64,000 bases of DNA from an uncultured Hyphomonas sp. (GTDB lineage Bacteria > Pseudomonadota > Alphaproteobacteria > Caulobacterales > Hyphomonadaceae). Under the pieces are notes generated by a model. That model was given only the letters and a program-made list of their open reading frames with translations. It was not told the DNA's origin and did not search any database. Position numbers and translations under genes: made by a program. The stretch is from assembly GCF_963675305.1 (NCBI RefSeq), contig NZ_OY776147.1:558001-622000 (forward strand), written 5' to 3'. Of the stretch, positions 35,125 through 44,356 are shown piece by piece. Numbering within the stretch: the stretch's first letter is position 1; every line of letters starts with the position of its first letter.

Positions 35125-36498
35125 CTATGGCGACGGCGGGTTGGAGGGCAGGGAGACGCTGAGGCGGGGCGTGTCCTGTTCGCTCCGGATGGCGTCGATG
35201 GCATCGCGGGCTTCGAGGAATTCTTCCAGCATGGCCGGTGTTTCGGCCAGCTTGCGGCCAGTGGGCAGCTTGAGTTTCATCGCGTTCACCGGCTTGCCAT
35301 TGATGTACACCTCATAGTGCAGGTGTGGTCCGGTGGAGGCCCCTGTTGATCCGACATAGCCAATGATGTCGCCCTGGCGCACATGGCGGCCCTTTCTCAG
35401 GCCGCGGGCATAGCGCGACAGGTGCGCATAGGCCGTCTTGTAGCCATTGGCGTGGCGCACGACGATGTAATTGCCATAGCCGCCGCGGCGGGCAGCCCAT
35501 TCAATGGTGCCATTGCCGGCGGCATAGACCGGCGTACCGGTCGGTGCGGCAAAGTCCGTGCCCTTGTGCAGGCGGGTATAGCCCGAGATCGGGTGGACGC
35601 GGTTGCCGAAGGAGGATGACAGCCGCGCGCCGTTGATCGGCGTCTTCATCAGGAACTTTGTGGCGCTTTCGCCATTGAAATCAAAGTAATCTGTCTCACC
35701 ATCGTCGGATGGTGTGAAGCGGTAGAAGCTGCGCGTCAGGGCCTGGCCGTTGAGTGAGGCGTAGATCAGGTTTCCGGTCTTCACCGGGTGCCCGGCCTCA
35801 TCGGTGTACGTTTCGTACACCATCTCGAAGGAGTCGCCGGGGTGAATTTCCCTTTGAAAGTCAACGTCATATGCAAAGACCGAAGCATAATCGACCACTT
35901 GTTGGTCGCCGGCACCGAGCTTGAGGGCCGTCTCATATATCGATGTCTCGATCGGCGCGCCAACGCGGTGATAGTGCGGGGTCAGCCGGGCATTGAGGGC
36001 GGCGGCCGTCCAGCCGCCGTCTGCGCTGCGGGTGATGAACAGGTTCCGGCCAGCTTCCGCCTTCACGTTCAGGGCGCGCAGATGGCCGTTGTCGAGGAAG
36101 ACCTCTGCCTCAAGCCCCGGCCGCAGGCGCCTCGGGTCTAGGAGTTCGTCGTCATACAGGGTCTGGAGCGCCCCTGCGGCTTCATTGGCCGGGGCGCCGA
36201 GGCGCTGGACGAGGCCTGTGAGCGTTTCCCGGCGGGCCAGTTCACCGCTGACAGTCTGAAGCGGGCTGGCGGGCGGTTCGATGTCTGTCGCGGTCAACAG
36301 TGTTGTTGCCAATGGCGGCGGGGCAGGCGCTGCCTCAGCTGCGCCCGGGCCGTTCTGACCGTTGGGTCCGGCAATCAGAAGACCTGCAATGGCAGATCCA
36401 GTTCCCAGAACCAGCAAGGCCACGAGGCTCTTCACGCCATGCGACAGGGTCGAACGCGCGGGCGCCTGGGTCTTGGTCGTTTGTTGAGTGTCTTGCAT
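35125..36498 (-). CDS. M23 family metallopeptidase (peptidoglycan hydrolase)
   Basis: The 457-residue protein has an N-terminal anchor or signal (VKSLVALLVLGTGSAIAGLL, about residues 22-42) and a periplasmic region. The C-terminal LytM/M23 domain has its zinc ligands intact: HKGTDFAAPTGTPVYAA (H-x3-D) and TGPHLHYEVYINGKPV (HxH), with TAYAHLSRYARGLRKG between. A central OapA/LysM-like segment precedes it. Such enzymes cut peptidoglycan cross-bridges or act as amidase activators. ATG 36498 is preferred to the longer frame. Convergent with the S9 gene and divergent from ydbH. Confidence 0.92.
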   Translation of the reverse strand: MQDTQQTTKTQAPARSTLSHGVKSLVALLVLGTGSAIAGLLIAGPNGQNGPGAAEAAPAPPPLATTLLTATDIEPPASPLQTVSGELARRETLTGLVQRLGAPANEAAGALQTLYDDELLDPRRLRPGLEAEVFLDNGHLRALNVKAEAGRNLFITRSADGGWTAAALNARLTPHYHRVGAPIETSIYETALKLGAGDQQVVDYASVFAYDVDFQREIHPGDSFEMVYETYTDEAGHPVKTGNLIYASLNGQALTRSFYRFTPSDDGETDYFDFNGESATKFLMKTPINGARLSSSFGNRVHPISGYTRLHKGTDFAAPTGTPVYAAGNGTIEWAARRGGYGNYIVVRHANGYKTAYAHLSRYARGLRKGRHVRQGDIIGYVGSTGASTGPHLHYEVYINGKPVNAMKLKLPTGRKLAETPAMLEEFLEARDAIDAIRSEQDTPRLSVSLPSNPPSP

Positions 36499-36688
36499 GG
36501 TGCAAGCCCCTCCATTTTTGTCGCCACCCTTGGCATCCCGCCTGCAACTCCTGTGCAAGCGGACTTTTATTCGCCAAATTGTTATCGCCTTTGCCTATTA
36601 AGGCTTTTGAAACGCGGCCGGAAAGGAATTCCCCTTTCAGGCAAGAGTCTAGTTTCCAGAGAGAGCCGGATGCAAGCCGGATGAGTCA

Positions 36689-39600
36689 GTGACGCTACCA
36701 GATGACGGAGATTTAAACAAAACCGCTGACCGGACGCCGCCGGTGCCCGCACGCTGGGCGCGGCGGATCCTGCTGGCGGTTGGGTTGCTGATCCTGATTG
36801 CCGGGCTGGCCGGCTGGGGCCTGCGCAAGACGGTAGCCCGCCAGGTGCTGGCCGGATGGTGTGCCGAGCGGAATCTGATCTGTTCCAGCCGTTTCGACAG
36901 CCTGGGCCTGAGCGGCGCTGTCATCGAAGACCTGTCGGTCACAGGGCAGGGGCACAAGGCGTTCGAGGCTGCTCGGGTCCAGGTCCGGCTGGACTGGCCC
37001 GGTGTTCTTTCCCCGCGTGTTGAAGCGGTGGAGCTGGATGCACCTGTGGTGCGCGGAGCGCTGTCCGACGGGCAGATCGGCTTTTACGGGCTGGAGCGGC
37101 TGTTGCCGTCCGGCGCCGGAGGTGGCGGCAGCGCAGCCTTGCCCGTCCTCGACATTCGCGATGGCCGTATCCTGATCGGAACGAGTGCCGGAGACGTGCG
37201 TGCCAATTTCACGGCAAGCGGGCAGTTCCCGCAAAACGGGCAGGCCTCCCTTGTTCTCGAGCCGGCCAGCCTGGACGAACCTCAGGGTTATGTCCGCTGG
37301 TCTGGCGGTGTGGCCGAACTGACAGCAAGGGATGGCCAGCTTGATGGGCGCGTGAATGTCACCCTCGAAGCATTGCGCACGGACGATGTGAACCTGACGG
37401 ATGCGGACCTTGTTGCCAGTCTTGAGGCGGGCGCCACGAATGACGCGCCGGCGCAACTTGTCTGGGACGGCCAGATCGCAGAAGCGACGGGCAAGGGGTT
37501 TGAACTGGCCGCATTGCAGACGGGCGGGCATGCGAAACTGCATCGTCTGGCAGAAGTGTCGATCGACGGTGTGCTCGACGCCCTGACCGAAGCGGACATG
37601 CAATTGGATGCGGGGAAGGTGCATTGGGCGGCCTATGCCGCTGAGGCTGCGCGTCTCGAAGCTTCCCTTCGGAAGTCGGACGATGTCTTCGCCGGGCCGC
37701 TGGAAGTGAGCCTGTTGTCTGCCACAGTGCCCCAGGGGCGGGCCGACCAGGTTTCTGCAGTGGGGGATGCCTCCTGGTCAAAAGCAGACGGTTTGCGATT
37801 TGCAGGACCGGTTGCCACGACCGGGACAGCGCTGTCAGAGGAGACTGCCGAACCCCTGTTGAGCCGGGTGAAATTGCCCGTACCCCTGACGGCGCATGGT
37901 GACAGTCTACGTAAGGATTTCCGGCGGGCCTTGTCTGCGTTTGACGCAGAAACGAACGTGACGGCCAGCCTTTCTCAGAACGGCCTGGCCTTCGATGCAC
38001 AGGACACCGCGTTGCTGACATCGAAAAGCGGGCTGAAGCTGACGGTCTCCCAGCGCACTGACGCGCCCTGGTTCAGCCTTCATCACGGGCAGGCGTCGAT
38101 CACTGGCCGTCTTTCACTACAGGGCGGTGGTGCCCCTGAACTGGTGACGGACCTGGACGCACTGACCTTCGGGCGGGATGGGCTGCTTCTTTCTGCCAAG
38201 TCGGTCGAGCTCTCACCCTGGTCCGTAAACGGAACGCAGTTTGGCGTTGATCTGGACGCGCTTCAGGTCCGTTCAAGGCCAGAAGACCTTCATGTGACCG
38301 CAGGTGGGGCGGTGACCCTGTCCGGGCCGGTGCTTGGCCTGACTCTCGACCATTCGCGGCTGACCGGCACCGTGCAGGTGAGTAATACAGAGACGGGGTT
38401 GCGTGTCGAACCCATCAACGACCCTTGCCTGACTTTTGAAACGCAAGGGCTGACGCTTGGCGGGGTTGTCTTCCAGCCAAACCGGCTGAACCTCTGCCCA
38501 CGCAGGGGCGTCTTCATGAAGCCCGGTGCCGGTGATGCGGCGGGCACGGCGTCTCTTGGTAACGTGTCCTGGCCATTTCAGTCCAAGTCCGTCACCGGCG
38601 TGCTCAATCTCAGCGATGCGGCAGTCGACTGGTCTGTCAGCAAGCAATTCAGCCTTTCGCTGTCGTCTCCTGATATTGGCCTGCCAATGGATATCGGCGA
38701 CCGCACCTTGTCGGTTGATGGTGCAGGTCCGCGCGTCCGGCTCGTCACAGCGAAAGGCAAGACGCCTGCACTCTCCGCAACGCTTGGCAGTACGGTGTTT
38801 GGCGGAACGCTGATTCCGGCAAAAGTCACCGCCGGGGAGATCCGTTTCGATGGGGAGATCGGATCCGGTGGGCTGTCGGGTGACCTGGCAGGCAGCGCAG
38901 TCCTGATCCGTGATTTTCGGGATGATCCCGTCTACCAGCCGCTTCTTGCAGACCTGACAGCCGAGATGCATGAGTGGCAGCTGGCCCTGAGCGGTCCGCT
39001 TCGTCTGCAGGCGAATGATGTTGGGGTCGGGGAGATTACAGCCGACATCAATGTCCTGACCCTTGACGGGACGGCGCGTGTGGCGACACGGCCGCTGGAA
39101 TTCCGCAAGGGCGGCTTGCAGCCTGTGATGTTGTCGGAGCTTCTGCGCGGTGTTTACACGGATGCGTCAGGCCGTATGGCAGCCGTATCGGACGTAGTGA
39201 TCGATGGCGGACGCCTTGCCGGAACAGCGGATGTATCGGTCTCGGATTTCGGCTTCCAGACAACACGGCTTGGCCGGGTCGAGAATGTCAGTGGTTCGGT
39301 CCATTTCGATGATTTGTTCACCCTCTCCACCGCGCCGACCCAGGTGTTGACGATTGGCGGCATGAACCCGGGCGTCCCCCTGAGGGATGGTCGTATCGTG
39401 TTCGCCTTGTCCGGCGGAAAAGTTCTGGTAGTCGAGTCGGCTGCCTTCCCATTCGCCGGCGGCAAGCTTGCGCTCTCACCGTTCGACTGGGCGCTCGGTG
39501 CGGATACGCAACATGTCGAGGTCACGGCGGATGCAATCGATCTTGCGGAACTCGTCCGTATCCTGAAACTGCCCAAGATCGAGGCCGAAGGCAGCGTCTC

Positions 39601-40042
39601 TGGCAGGTTCCCAATCGATGTGGAGCGATCGAAAGTCCTTATCCGGGATGCGCGTCTTCTGGCCGACGATGGCGGCGGGCGGGTCGCCTATCTGGGCAAC
39701 GCCGCAGACTCCGCCGCGCAATCCGACGCCAATGTCCGGCTGGCGTTCGAGGCACTGAAGGATTTCGATTTCACGGTGCTGGAAGTCGGGCTCGATGGAG
39801 ACGTCGCCGACCGGGTGAAGATCACCTTGAAACTGGCTGGTAAAAGCCGGAATGACATCACCTACGGACAGAACGCCCACATCCTGAAAGGCCAGCCATT
39901 CGAGTTCAACATTGCCGTGGACTCGGCCCTGGCAGAACTGTTCCGCTCCAGCCAGTTCTACACCAATCAGCAGAAACTCACGGATTTTGTGGTCGAGGAG
40001 GTTTTGACGGACCGCGGGCTCAAAATCTCGGAAGATGAATGA
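36689..40042 (+). CDS. ydbH: YdbH-type AsmA-like intermembrane lipid transport protein
   Basis: A 1117-residue protein with one N-terminal transmembrane helix (residues about 26-45, ILLAVGLLILIAGLAGWGLR) and a very long beta-rich periplasmic region. It belongs to the AsmA-like group; the C-terminal segment with SGRFPIDVERSKVLIRDARL and FDFTVLEVGLDGDVADRVKI is the YdbH hallmark. In E. coli YdbH, with TamB and YhdP, bridges inner and outer membranes for phospholipid transport. The assignment is supported by the next two genes, which match YnbE and YdbL. Start is GTG; longer than the E. coli protein. Confidence 0.85.
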   Translation: MTLPDDGDLNKTADRTPPVPARWARRILLAVGLLILIAGLAGWGLRKTVARQVLAGWCAERNLICSSRFDSLGLSGAVIEDLSVTGQGHKAFEAARVQVRLDWPGVLSPRVEAVELDAPVVRGALSDGQIGFYGLERLLPSGAGGGGSAALPVLDIRDGRILIGTSAGDVRANFTASGQFPQNGQASLVLEPASLDEPQGYVRWSGGVAELTARDGQLDGRVNVTLEALRTDDVNLTDADLVASLEAGATNDAPAQLVWDGQIAEATGKGFELAALQTGGHAKLHRLAEVSIDGVLDALTEADMQLDAGKVHWAAYAAEAARLEASLRKSDDVFAGPLEVSLLSATVPQGRADQVSAVGDASWSKADGLRFAGPVATTGTALSEETAEPLLSRVKLPVPLTAHGDSLRKDFRRALSAFDAETNVTASLSQNGLAFDAQDTALLTSKSGLKLTVSQRTDAPWFSLHHGQASITGRLSLQGGGAPELVTDLDALTFGRDGLLLSAKSVELSPWSVNGTQFGVDLDALQVRSRPEDLHVTAGGAVTLSGPVLGLTLDHSRLTGTVQVSNTETGLRVEPINDPCLTFETQGLTLGGVVFQPNRLNLCPRRGVFMKPGAGDAAGTASLGNVSWPFQSKSVTGVLNLSDAAVDWSVSKQFSLSLSSPDIGLPMDIGDRTLSVDGAGPRVRLVTAKGKTPALSATLGSTVFGGTLIPAKVTAGEIRFDGEIGSGGLSGDLAGSAVLIRDFRDDPVYQPLLADLTAEMHEWQLALSGPLRLQANDVGVGEITADINVLTLDGTARVATRPLEFRKGGLQPVMLSELLRGVYTDASGRMAAVSDVVIDGGRLAGTADVSVSDFGFQTTRLGRVENVSGSVHFDDLFTLSTAPTQVLTIGGMNPGVPLRDGRIVFALSGGKVLVVESAAFPFAGGKLALSPFDWALGADTQHVEVTADAIDLAELVRILKLPKIEAEGSVSGRFPIDVERSKVLIRDARLLADDGGGRVAYLGNAADSAAQSDANVRLAFEALKDFDFTVLEVGLDGDVADRVKITLKLAGKSRNDITYGQNAHILKGQPFEFNIAVDSALAELFRSSQFYTNQQKLTDFVVEEVLTDRGLKISEDE

Positions 40043-40119
40043 CGAACAACCATGTCCTTGATTGACGTTAAGCCGGGTCATGGCATGGTGGCCTCAGATC
40101 CAAGGAGGCCATCACGCCC

Positions 40120-40305
40120 ATGACCTTACGAAACACGCTCCTCGCCGGCGCCGGATTTGCTATCCTGGCCGCCTGCACGCATACGATAAAGATTGAACCG
40201 TCGGACAAGCCGATCAAGATCGATCTGAACATTACCCAGGAGGTCCGCATCATCCTCGACAAGGAAGTCGAAGAGCTGATCGCAGACAATCCGGACCTGT
40301 TCTAG
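40120..40305 (+). CDS. ynbE: YnbE-type outer-membrane lipoprotein
   Basis: The 61-residue lipoprotein has a lipobox AILAAC (Cys about residue 19), followed by THTIKIEPSDKPIKIDLNIT and a short helical end. It matches YnbE, the outer-membrane partner that docks on the C-terminal end of YdbH in E. coli. It lies 77 bases after ydbH and 19 before ydbL, so the set is probably one operon. Confidence 0.85.
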   Translation: MTLRNTLLAGAGFAILAACTHTIKIEPSDKPIKIDLNITQEVRIILDKEVEELIADNPDLF

Positions 40306-40324
40306 CGAAGAGAGGAGAGACAGC

Positions 40325-40672
40325 ATGACATCCCTTCGTACATTCGCAGCTGCTACCGTTTTCGCCATTGCATCCTTTGCAATGGCACCTGCCGCTTTTG
40401 CCGGTGACCCGGTGATCGATGCCGCAATCGATGCGGGGCAGGTGGGAGAGACCATTGATGGCCTTCTCGGTGTTGTCGGCACGGCAGACCCATCGCTGGT
40501 TCGCAAAGTGAACGAGATCAACAATCGCCGCGCGGCCAAATATGCCGAAGTTGCGGCGCAGACCGGCACGACCCCGGCGCAGGTTGCCCGACTGACCGGC
40601 GAAAAGCAGATCGAGAAGCTCGATGCCGGCGAGTATTACATGGACGAGTCCGGCGTCTGGAAACGCAAATGA
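40325..40672 (+). CDS. ydbL: YdbL family periplasmic protein (DUF1318)
   Basis: The 115-residue protein has a cleavable signal peptide (residues 1-26, ending AAFA-GD) and the DUF1318 body: VRKVNEINNRRAAKYAEVAA, then LTGEKQIEKLDAGEYYMDES and a final GVWKRK. In E. coli, YdbL is a periplasmic partner thought to prevent YdbH/YnbE misassembly. It completes the ydbH-ynbE-ydbL set. Confidence 0.88.
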   Translation: MTSLRTFAAATVFAIASFAMAPAAFAGDPVIDAAIDAGQVGETIDGLLGVVGTADPSLVRKVNEINNRRAAKYAEVAAQTGTTPAQVARLTGEKQIEKLDAGEYYMDESGVWKRK

Positions 40673-40716
40673 TATCGTGACTTGCCCGCCCCGGCCGCGG
40701 CTCTAGGGTAGGGCGC

Positions 40717-40956
40717 ATGTCACGCAAAGCCATCGCCATCGTTTTCGCCTGTCTTGCTGTTCTCGCAGTTGTACTGGCCGTCATGCCACGTTTCTGGATG
40801 GGAGGATCCGACGGGATCAGCGGGCATGGCTGGGCAGCCTATATCATCGGGGCCGTGATGACCGTTGGTCTCTCCGGTGGATTGTTTTTCCTCACATTTT
40901 ATTCCGCCCGCTCGGGCCATGACGATATTGACCGTCCGGATGACCCTTCGGTGTGA
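40717..40956 (+). CDS. small two-TM membrane protein
   Basis: A 79-residue protein with two hydrophobic helices, at about residues 5-25 (AIAIVFACLAVLAVVLAVMP) and 42-62 (YIIGAVMTVGLSGGLFFLTF), and an acidic tail. I do not recognise the family. It follows ydbL by 44 bases and precedes chpT by about 100, so it may belong to either transcript. Confidence 0.6.
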   Translation: MSRKAIAIVFACLAVLAVVLAVMPRFWMGGSDGISGHGWAAYIIGAVMTVGLSGGLFFLTFYSARSGHDDIDRPDDPSV

Positions 40957-41058
40957 TCTCTGCCGCTGTGACGGGAACTTCACGCAGCTTTGATTGACAG
41001 AGACGGCGGAGCACCCAATCCTGCCGCCATTGCCACACTATTACCTACAGGGCTGACT

Positions 41059-41706
41059 ATGTCATCGATCGATCCTGCGCGCCTTTCGGCGTACGTTGCG
41101 TCGCGTATTTGCCACGACCTTGTCTCGCCGGTGTCCTCGGTCACCAACGCGCTCGACCTCATGGGCGAGCCGGGGGACCATGAAATGAAAGAGCAGGCCG
41201 AAGCGCTGCTGCATGACGGGGCGGAGAAAGCGGCCGCGCGTATCCAGTTCCTTCGCTACGCATTCGGTTCCATCGGTCTGAATGCCGGCGCGGCGGACAT
41301 TCACGAAGCCCGCAAGATTACCGAAGCCTTCGTCAAGAGCCACAAGCCGAGTGTGGAATGGGATATACAGGCCGACCATCTGAGCTTTTCTCATGCGCGC
41401 CTGATGATGAACCTCGTCATGATGGCGGTAGAGTCCCTTCCGCGCGGCGGCGTGGTCAGCGTCCGTATCCGCAGCGAAGCGGGCGGGCTGACCATCACCC
41501 TGACCGCGAAAGGCGACCGCGCCCGCCTCAAGAGCGAGGTAACGGCGGCGATCGAAGGCACCGAGCCGGAAGAGGGCTGGCGGGCGGAAAACATTCAGGC
41601 GCTTTTCACCAAAATGATCTCGGATGGCCTCGATGGCGAGCTGACCGCCAAGTCCAGCGAGAACCAGGTCATCTTCATGGTTACGGGACTGCGCGCCGAA
41701 GGCTGA
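41059..41706 (+). CDS. chpT: histidine phosphotransferase ChpT
   Basis: ChpT carries phosphate from the hybrid kinase CckA to CtrA and CpdR, the core cell-cycle relay of alphaproteobacteria. The 215-residue sequence has the phospho-accepting His19 in YVASRICHDLVSPVSSVTNA, a helical hairpin dimerisation region, and a degenerate kinase-like C-terminal fold without an ATP site (ENIQALFTKMISDGL then ENQVIFMVTG). ATG 41059 is chosen because family members start a few residues before the His helix. A receiver and a CheR gene follow, an order I recall from Caulobacter. Confidence 0.92.
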   Translation: MSSIDPARLSAYVASRICHDLVSPVSSVTNALDLMGEPGDHEMKEQAEALLHDGAEKAAARIQFLRYAFGSIGLNAGAADIHEARKITEAFVKSHKPSVEWDIQADHLSFSHARLMMNLVMMAVESLPRGGVVSVRIRSEAGGLTITLTAKGDRARLKSEVTAAIEGTEPEEGWRAENIQALFTKMISDGLDGELTAKSSENQVIFMVTGLRAEG

Positions 41707-41793
41707 GCCTGCTTCAGCATGCGGGGATGGAAAGTTTATGTTAAGACACTTCGGCGAGCGTCGGGAGTTGGGTTCCCAGTGGGGATGTAGTTC

Positions 41794-42159
41794 ATGAAAA
41801 CGTGTCTGATCGTTGACGACTCGCGGGTGGTTCGGAAGGTGGCTGCCCGTATTATCAAGGACATGCGCTTTGAAGTAACCGAGGCCGGCAATGGCTCGGA
41901 AGCGCTGGATATTTGCCGTAAACAGATGCCGGACGCCGTCCTGCTGGACTGGAACATGCCGGTCATGAACGGACTCGACTTTCTTCGCGCCCTTCGCCGG
42001 GAAGAAGGCGGGAAAAAGCCGGTTGTCATGTTCTGCTCAATCGAGAATGATGCCGAACACGTTGGCGAGGCGCTCAGGTCCGGTGCCGACGAGTTTATTA
42101 TGAAGCCCTTCGACGCCGAAATTCTCGAAAGCAAGTTTGCCGAAGTCGGGCTGATCTAA
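41794..42159 (+). CDS. single-domain response regulator (CheY-like)
   Basis: The 121-residue protein is one receiver domain. Acidic pocket Asp8/Asp9 (LIVDDSR), phospho-acceptor Asp52 (AVLLDWNMPVMNGLDF), the Ser of VMFCSIEND and the Lys of FIMKPFD are all present. There is no output domain. Placed between chpT and cheR, it corresponds to the CheY-like gene at this position in Caulobacter and may receive phosphate from a chemotaxis-type kinase or from ChpT. Confidence 0.9.
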   Translation: MKTCLIVDDSRVVRKVAARIIKDMRFEVTEAGNGSEALDICRKQMPDAVLLDWNMPVMNGLDFLRALRREEGGKKPVVMFCSIENDAEHVGEALRSGADEFIMKPFDAEILESKFAEVGLI

Positions 42160-42227
42160 GTATTTCTTAACAATCCTTGCTGTACCGGTAACTTTTGCAA
42201 CGCATCAGCCCGGGACCGGAGCGAATT

Positions 42228-43073
42228 ATGCAGGATGGGGTATTCAACGAATTGGCAGATCTGGCCCTGAAAGGGTCGGGTCAGGCGATTCCGCGATCAA
42301 AATCCTACCTGATTGAAGCCAGGCTTGCGCCGATTGCACGCCGTGAAGGCTTCGGATCGCTCGAGGATCTGGTTCACTGCCTGAAATCGCGGGCCAATCC
42401 GGTGTTCGCTGCAGAATGTGCCGCGGCGCTGGTTTCCAAGGATACATGGTTCTTCCGGGAGCGGGACACGCTGCACCGGCTGGTCACCGACATCCTGCCG
42501 ATGCGTCTGAAAGCGGGCAATACGGGCCGGCTGAAGGTCTGGATTGCTGGCGGCTCGACGGGTCAGGAAGCCTATTCGCTCGCCATGCTGCTGGAGGATG
42601 ACCCGCCAGCGGCCCTGCGCGGCGCGAAGATCGAGATCCTGTCCACCGATCTTTGCAAGGCAACTGTCGAACGGGCTCGCGCTGGCAGGTTCGGACATTA
42701 CGAGGTCCAGAAAGGCCTCTCTATCCACAGGCTGATGGAGCATTTCGCCCGTACCGACAGTGGCCAGTGGGAGATTTCGGAGGCCCTGCGCAGCAAGGTC
42801 AGCTTCCGCCAGCACAATCTGCTGGAAAGTGCCGGCGGCCTCGGCAAGTTCGACGTCATCCTGTGCCGCAATGTCCTGTCCGGCATGGACCGGTCTGCCC
42901 GTAGCCGGGTTGCGGACAATCTGGCAGCTCAGCTTGTGCCGGGCGGGCACATCATCCTGGGGCAGGGGGAAAGCCTGATTGGCCTGACCAATCAACTGGA
43001 ACCGTCGCGCGATTTCCGCGGCAGCTGGGTAGCATCCGGCAGCGGTCCAAAGTCCGCCACCTCTGCAGCCTGA
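42228..43073 (+). CDS. cheR: CheR-type protein-glutamate methyltransferase
   Basis: The 281-residue protein has the CheR layout: an N-terminal helical domain (about 1-75) and a SAM-binding domain with WIAGGSTGQEAYSLAMLLED, ILSTDLCKATVERARAGRFG and FDVILCRNVLSGMDRSARS. The usual CSTGEE is replaced here by GGSTGQE. CheR methylates glutamates of chemoreceptors using SAM. ATG 42228 has GGAG upstream. No receptor or CheB lies in the window, so it works with components elsewhere. Confidence 0.88.
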   Translation: MQDGVFNELADLALKGSGQAIPRSKSYLIEARLAPIARREGFGSLEDLVHCLKSRANPVFAAECAAALVSKDTWFFRERDTLHRLVTDILPMRLKAGNTGRLKVWIAGGSTGQEAYSLAMLLEDDPPAALRGAKIEILSTDLCKATVERARAGRFGHYEVQKGLSIHRLMEHFARTDSGQWEISEALRSKVSFRQHNLLESAGGLGKFDVILCRNVLSGMDRSARSRVADNLAAQLVPGGHIILGQGESLIGLTNQLEPSRDFRGSWVASGSGPKSATSAA

Positions 43074-43164
43074 ACAGGCCGCCCCTTCACCTTCGCCTCT
43101 CTTGCCGCTATATGCGCGCCTCAACCTTGGCTGCTCCGGGCCTTGAACCCGGTGGGAGTGAGAG

Positions 43165-44349
43165 ATGACCGATACGAAAACGGCTGCCTGGACGGGCGGC
43201 ATCAATTCCCTTGGATTTGCGAAAGCACCGGCTGACACCCGCGTGGTCGCCGCCATGTCAGGCGGGGTCGACAGTTCCGTGGTCGCCGCCATGCTGAAAG
43301 CCGAAGGCTATGACGTGATCGGGATCACGCTGCAGCTGTACGATCACGGCGCCGCCATCGAGAAGAAGGGCGCCTGCTGCGCCGGACAGGACATTCACGA
43401 CGCACGGAACGTGGCCGACATGATCGGCATCCCGCACTATGTGCTGGATTATGAGTCGAAGTTCCGCGAGCAGGTGATGGAAGATTTCGCCGACACCTAT
43501 CTTGCCGGATCAACGCCGATCCCCTGCATCCGCTGCAATCAGACCGTCAAGTTTTCCGACCTGCTGAAAACGGCGAAAGACCTCGGTGCAGATTGCCTGG
43601 CGACCGGTCACTACATCCGCCGCACCGAAGGGGCGGACGGGCCGGAACTGCACCGGGCCGCCGATGCTTCGCGCGACCAGTCATACTTCCTGTTTGCGAC
43701 GACACGCGAGCAGCTGGAATTCCTGCGTTTCCCGCTGGGCGAACTTCCGAAGACGGAAGTCCGCGAACTGGCTGACCGGTTCAGCCTGCCGGTCGCCTCC
43801 AAGCCCGACAGCCAGGACATCTGTTTTGTGCCGGAAGGGTCCTACGCAAACGTGGTCGAGAAACTCCGCCCCGGCGCCGGGCGCGGTGGAGACATTGTGC
43901 ATCTCGATGGCCGTATTCTGGGCGAACATAATGGGGTTATCCACTACACGATCGGCCAGCGCCGCGGGCTTGGCGTTGCGACGGGAGAACCGCTCTTCGT
44001 GGTGAAGATCGACGCGCCGAACCGCCGGGTGATTGTCGGACCGCGCGAAGCGCTGATGACATCTGGCCTGTTGCTGGAAGAACTGAACTGGATCGGGCCT
44101 GGAAGTCTCGAAGCTGCGGCAGATGCCGGGGCACCTGTGCTCGTCCGTGTGCGGTCGACACGCCCGCCCGTTGCGGCCCGGCTTGGTTGGCATGACGGTA
44201 CGCCGGTGATCTGGTTCGACGCGCCGGAAGAGGGTGTTGCACGCGGTCAGGCGGCAGTTCTGTATGACCCGGATGGCAGTACGCGTATTCTGGGCGGCGG
44301 GTTCATCCTCAAGGCCATTCCGGCGGATGAGCGGGTTGTCGCTGCCTGA
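43165..44349 (+). CDS. mnmA: tRNA-specific 2-thiouridylase
   Basis: MnmA thiolates U34 of tRNA-Lys, Glu and Gln. The 394-residue enzyme shows the PP-loop VVAAMSGGVDSSVVAAMLKA, the first catalytic cysteine in TPIPCIRCNQTVKF, the second in DSQDICFVPEG, and the C-terminal barrel (IDAPNRRVIVGPREAL). Slightly longer than the E. coli protein because of a short N-terminal extension. GGGAGTGAGAG precedes the ATG. Confidence 0.97.
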   Translation: MTDTKTAAWTGGINSLGFAKAPADTRVVAAMSGGVDSSVVAAMLKAEGYDVIGITLQLYDHGAAIEKKGACCAGQDIHDARNVADMIGIPHYVLDYESKFREQVMEDFADTYLAGSTPIPCIRCNQTVKFSDLLKTAKDLGADCLATGHYIRRTEGADGPELHRAADASRDQSYFLFATTREQLEFLRFPLGELPKTEVRELADRFSLPVASKPDSQDICFVPEGSYANVVEKLRPGAGRGGDIVHLDGRILGEHNGVIHYTIGQRRGLGVATGEPLFVVKIDAPNRRVIVGPREALMTSGLLLEELNWIGPGSLEAAADAGAPVLVRVRSTRPPVAARLGWHDGTPVIWFDAPEEGVARGQAAVLYDPDGSTRILGGGFILKAIPADERVVAA

Positions 44350-44356
44350 GCCCTGG

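Noticed and set aside
40957..41058. CtrA box (TTAA-N7-TTAA) upstream of chpT
   Set aside because: I looked for it because of the cell-cycle context, but found no full match here or before the receiver and cheR genes.
41794..42159. Assignment of the single-domain receiver as DivK
   Set aside because: Receiver features are present, but the position between chpT and cheR fits a chemotaxis-type CheY better.
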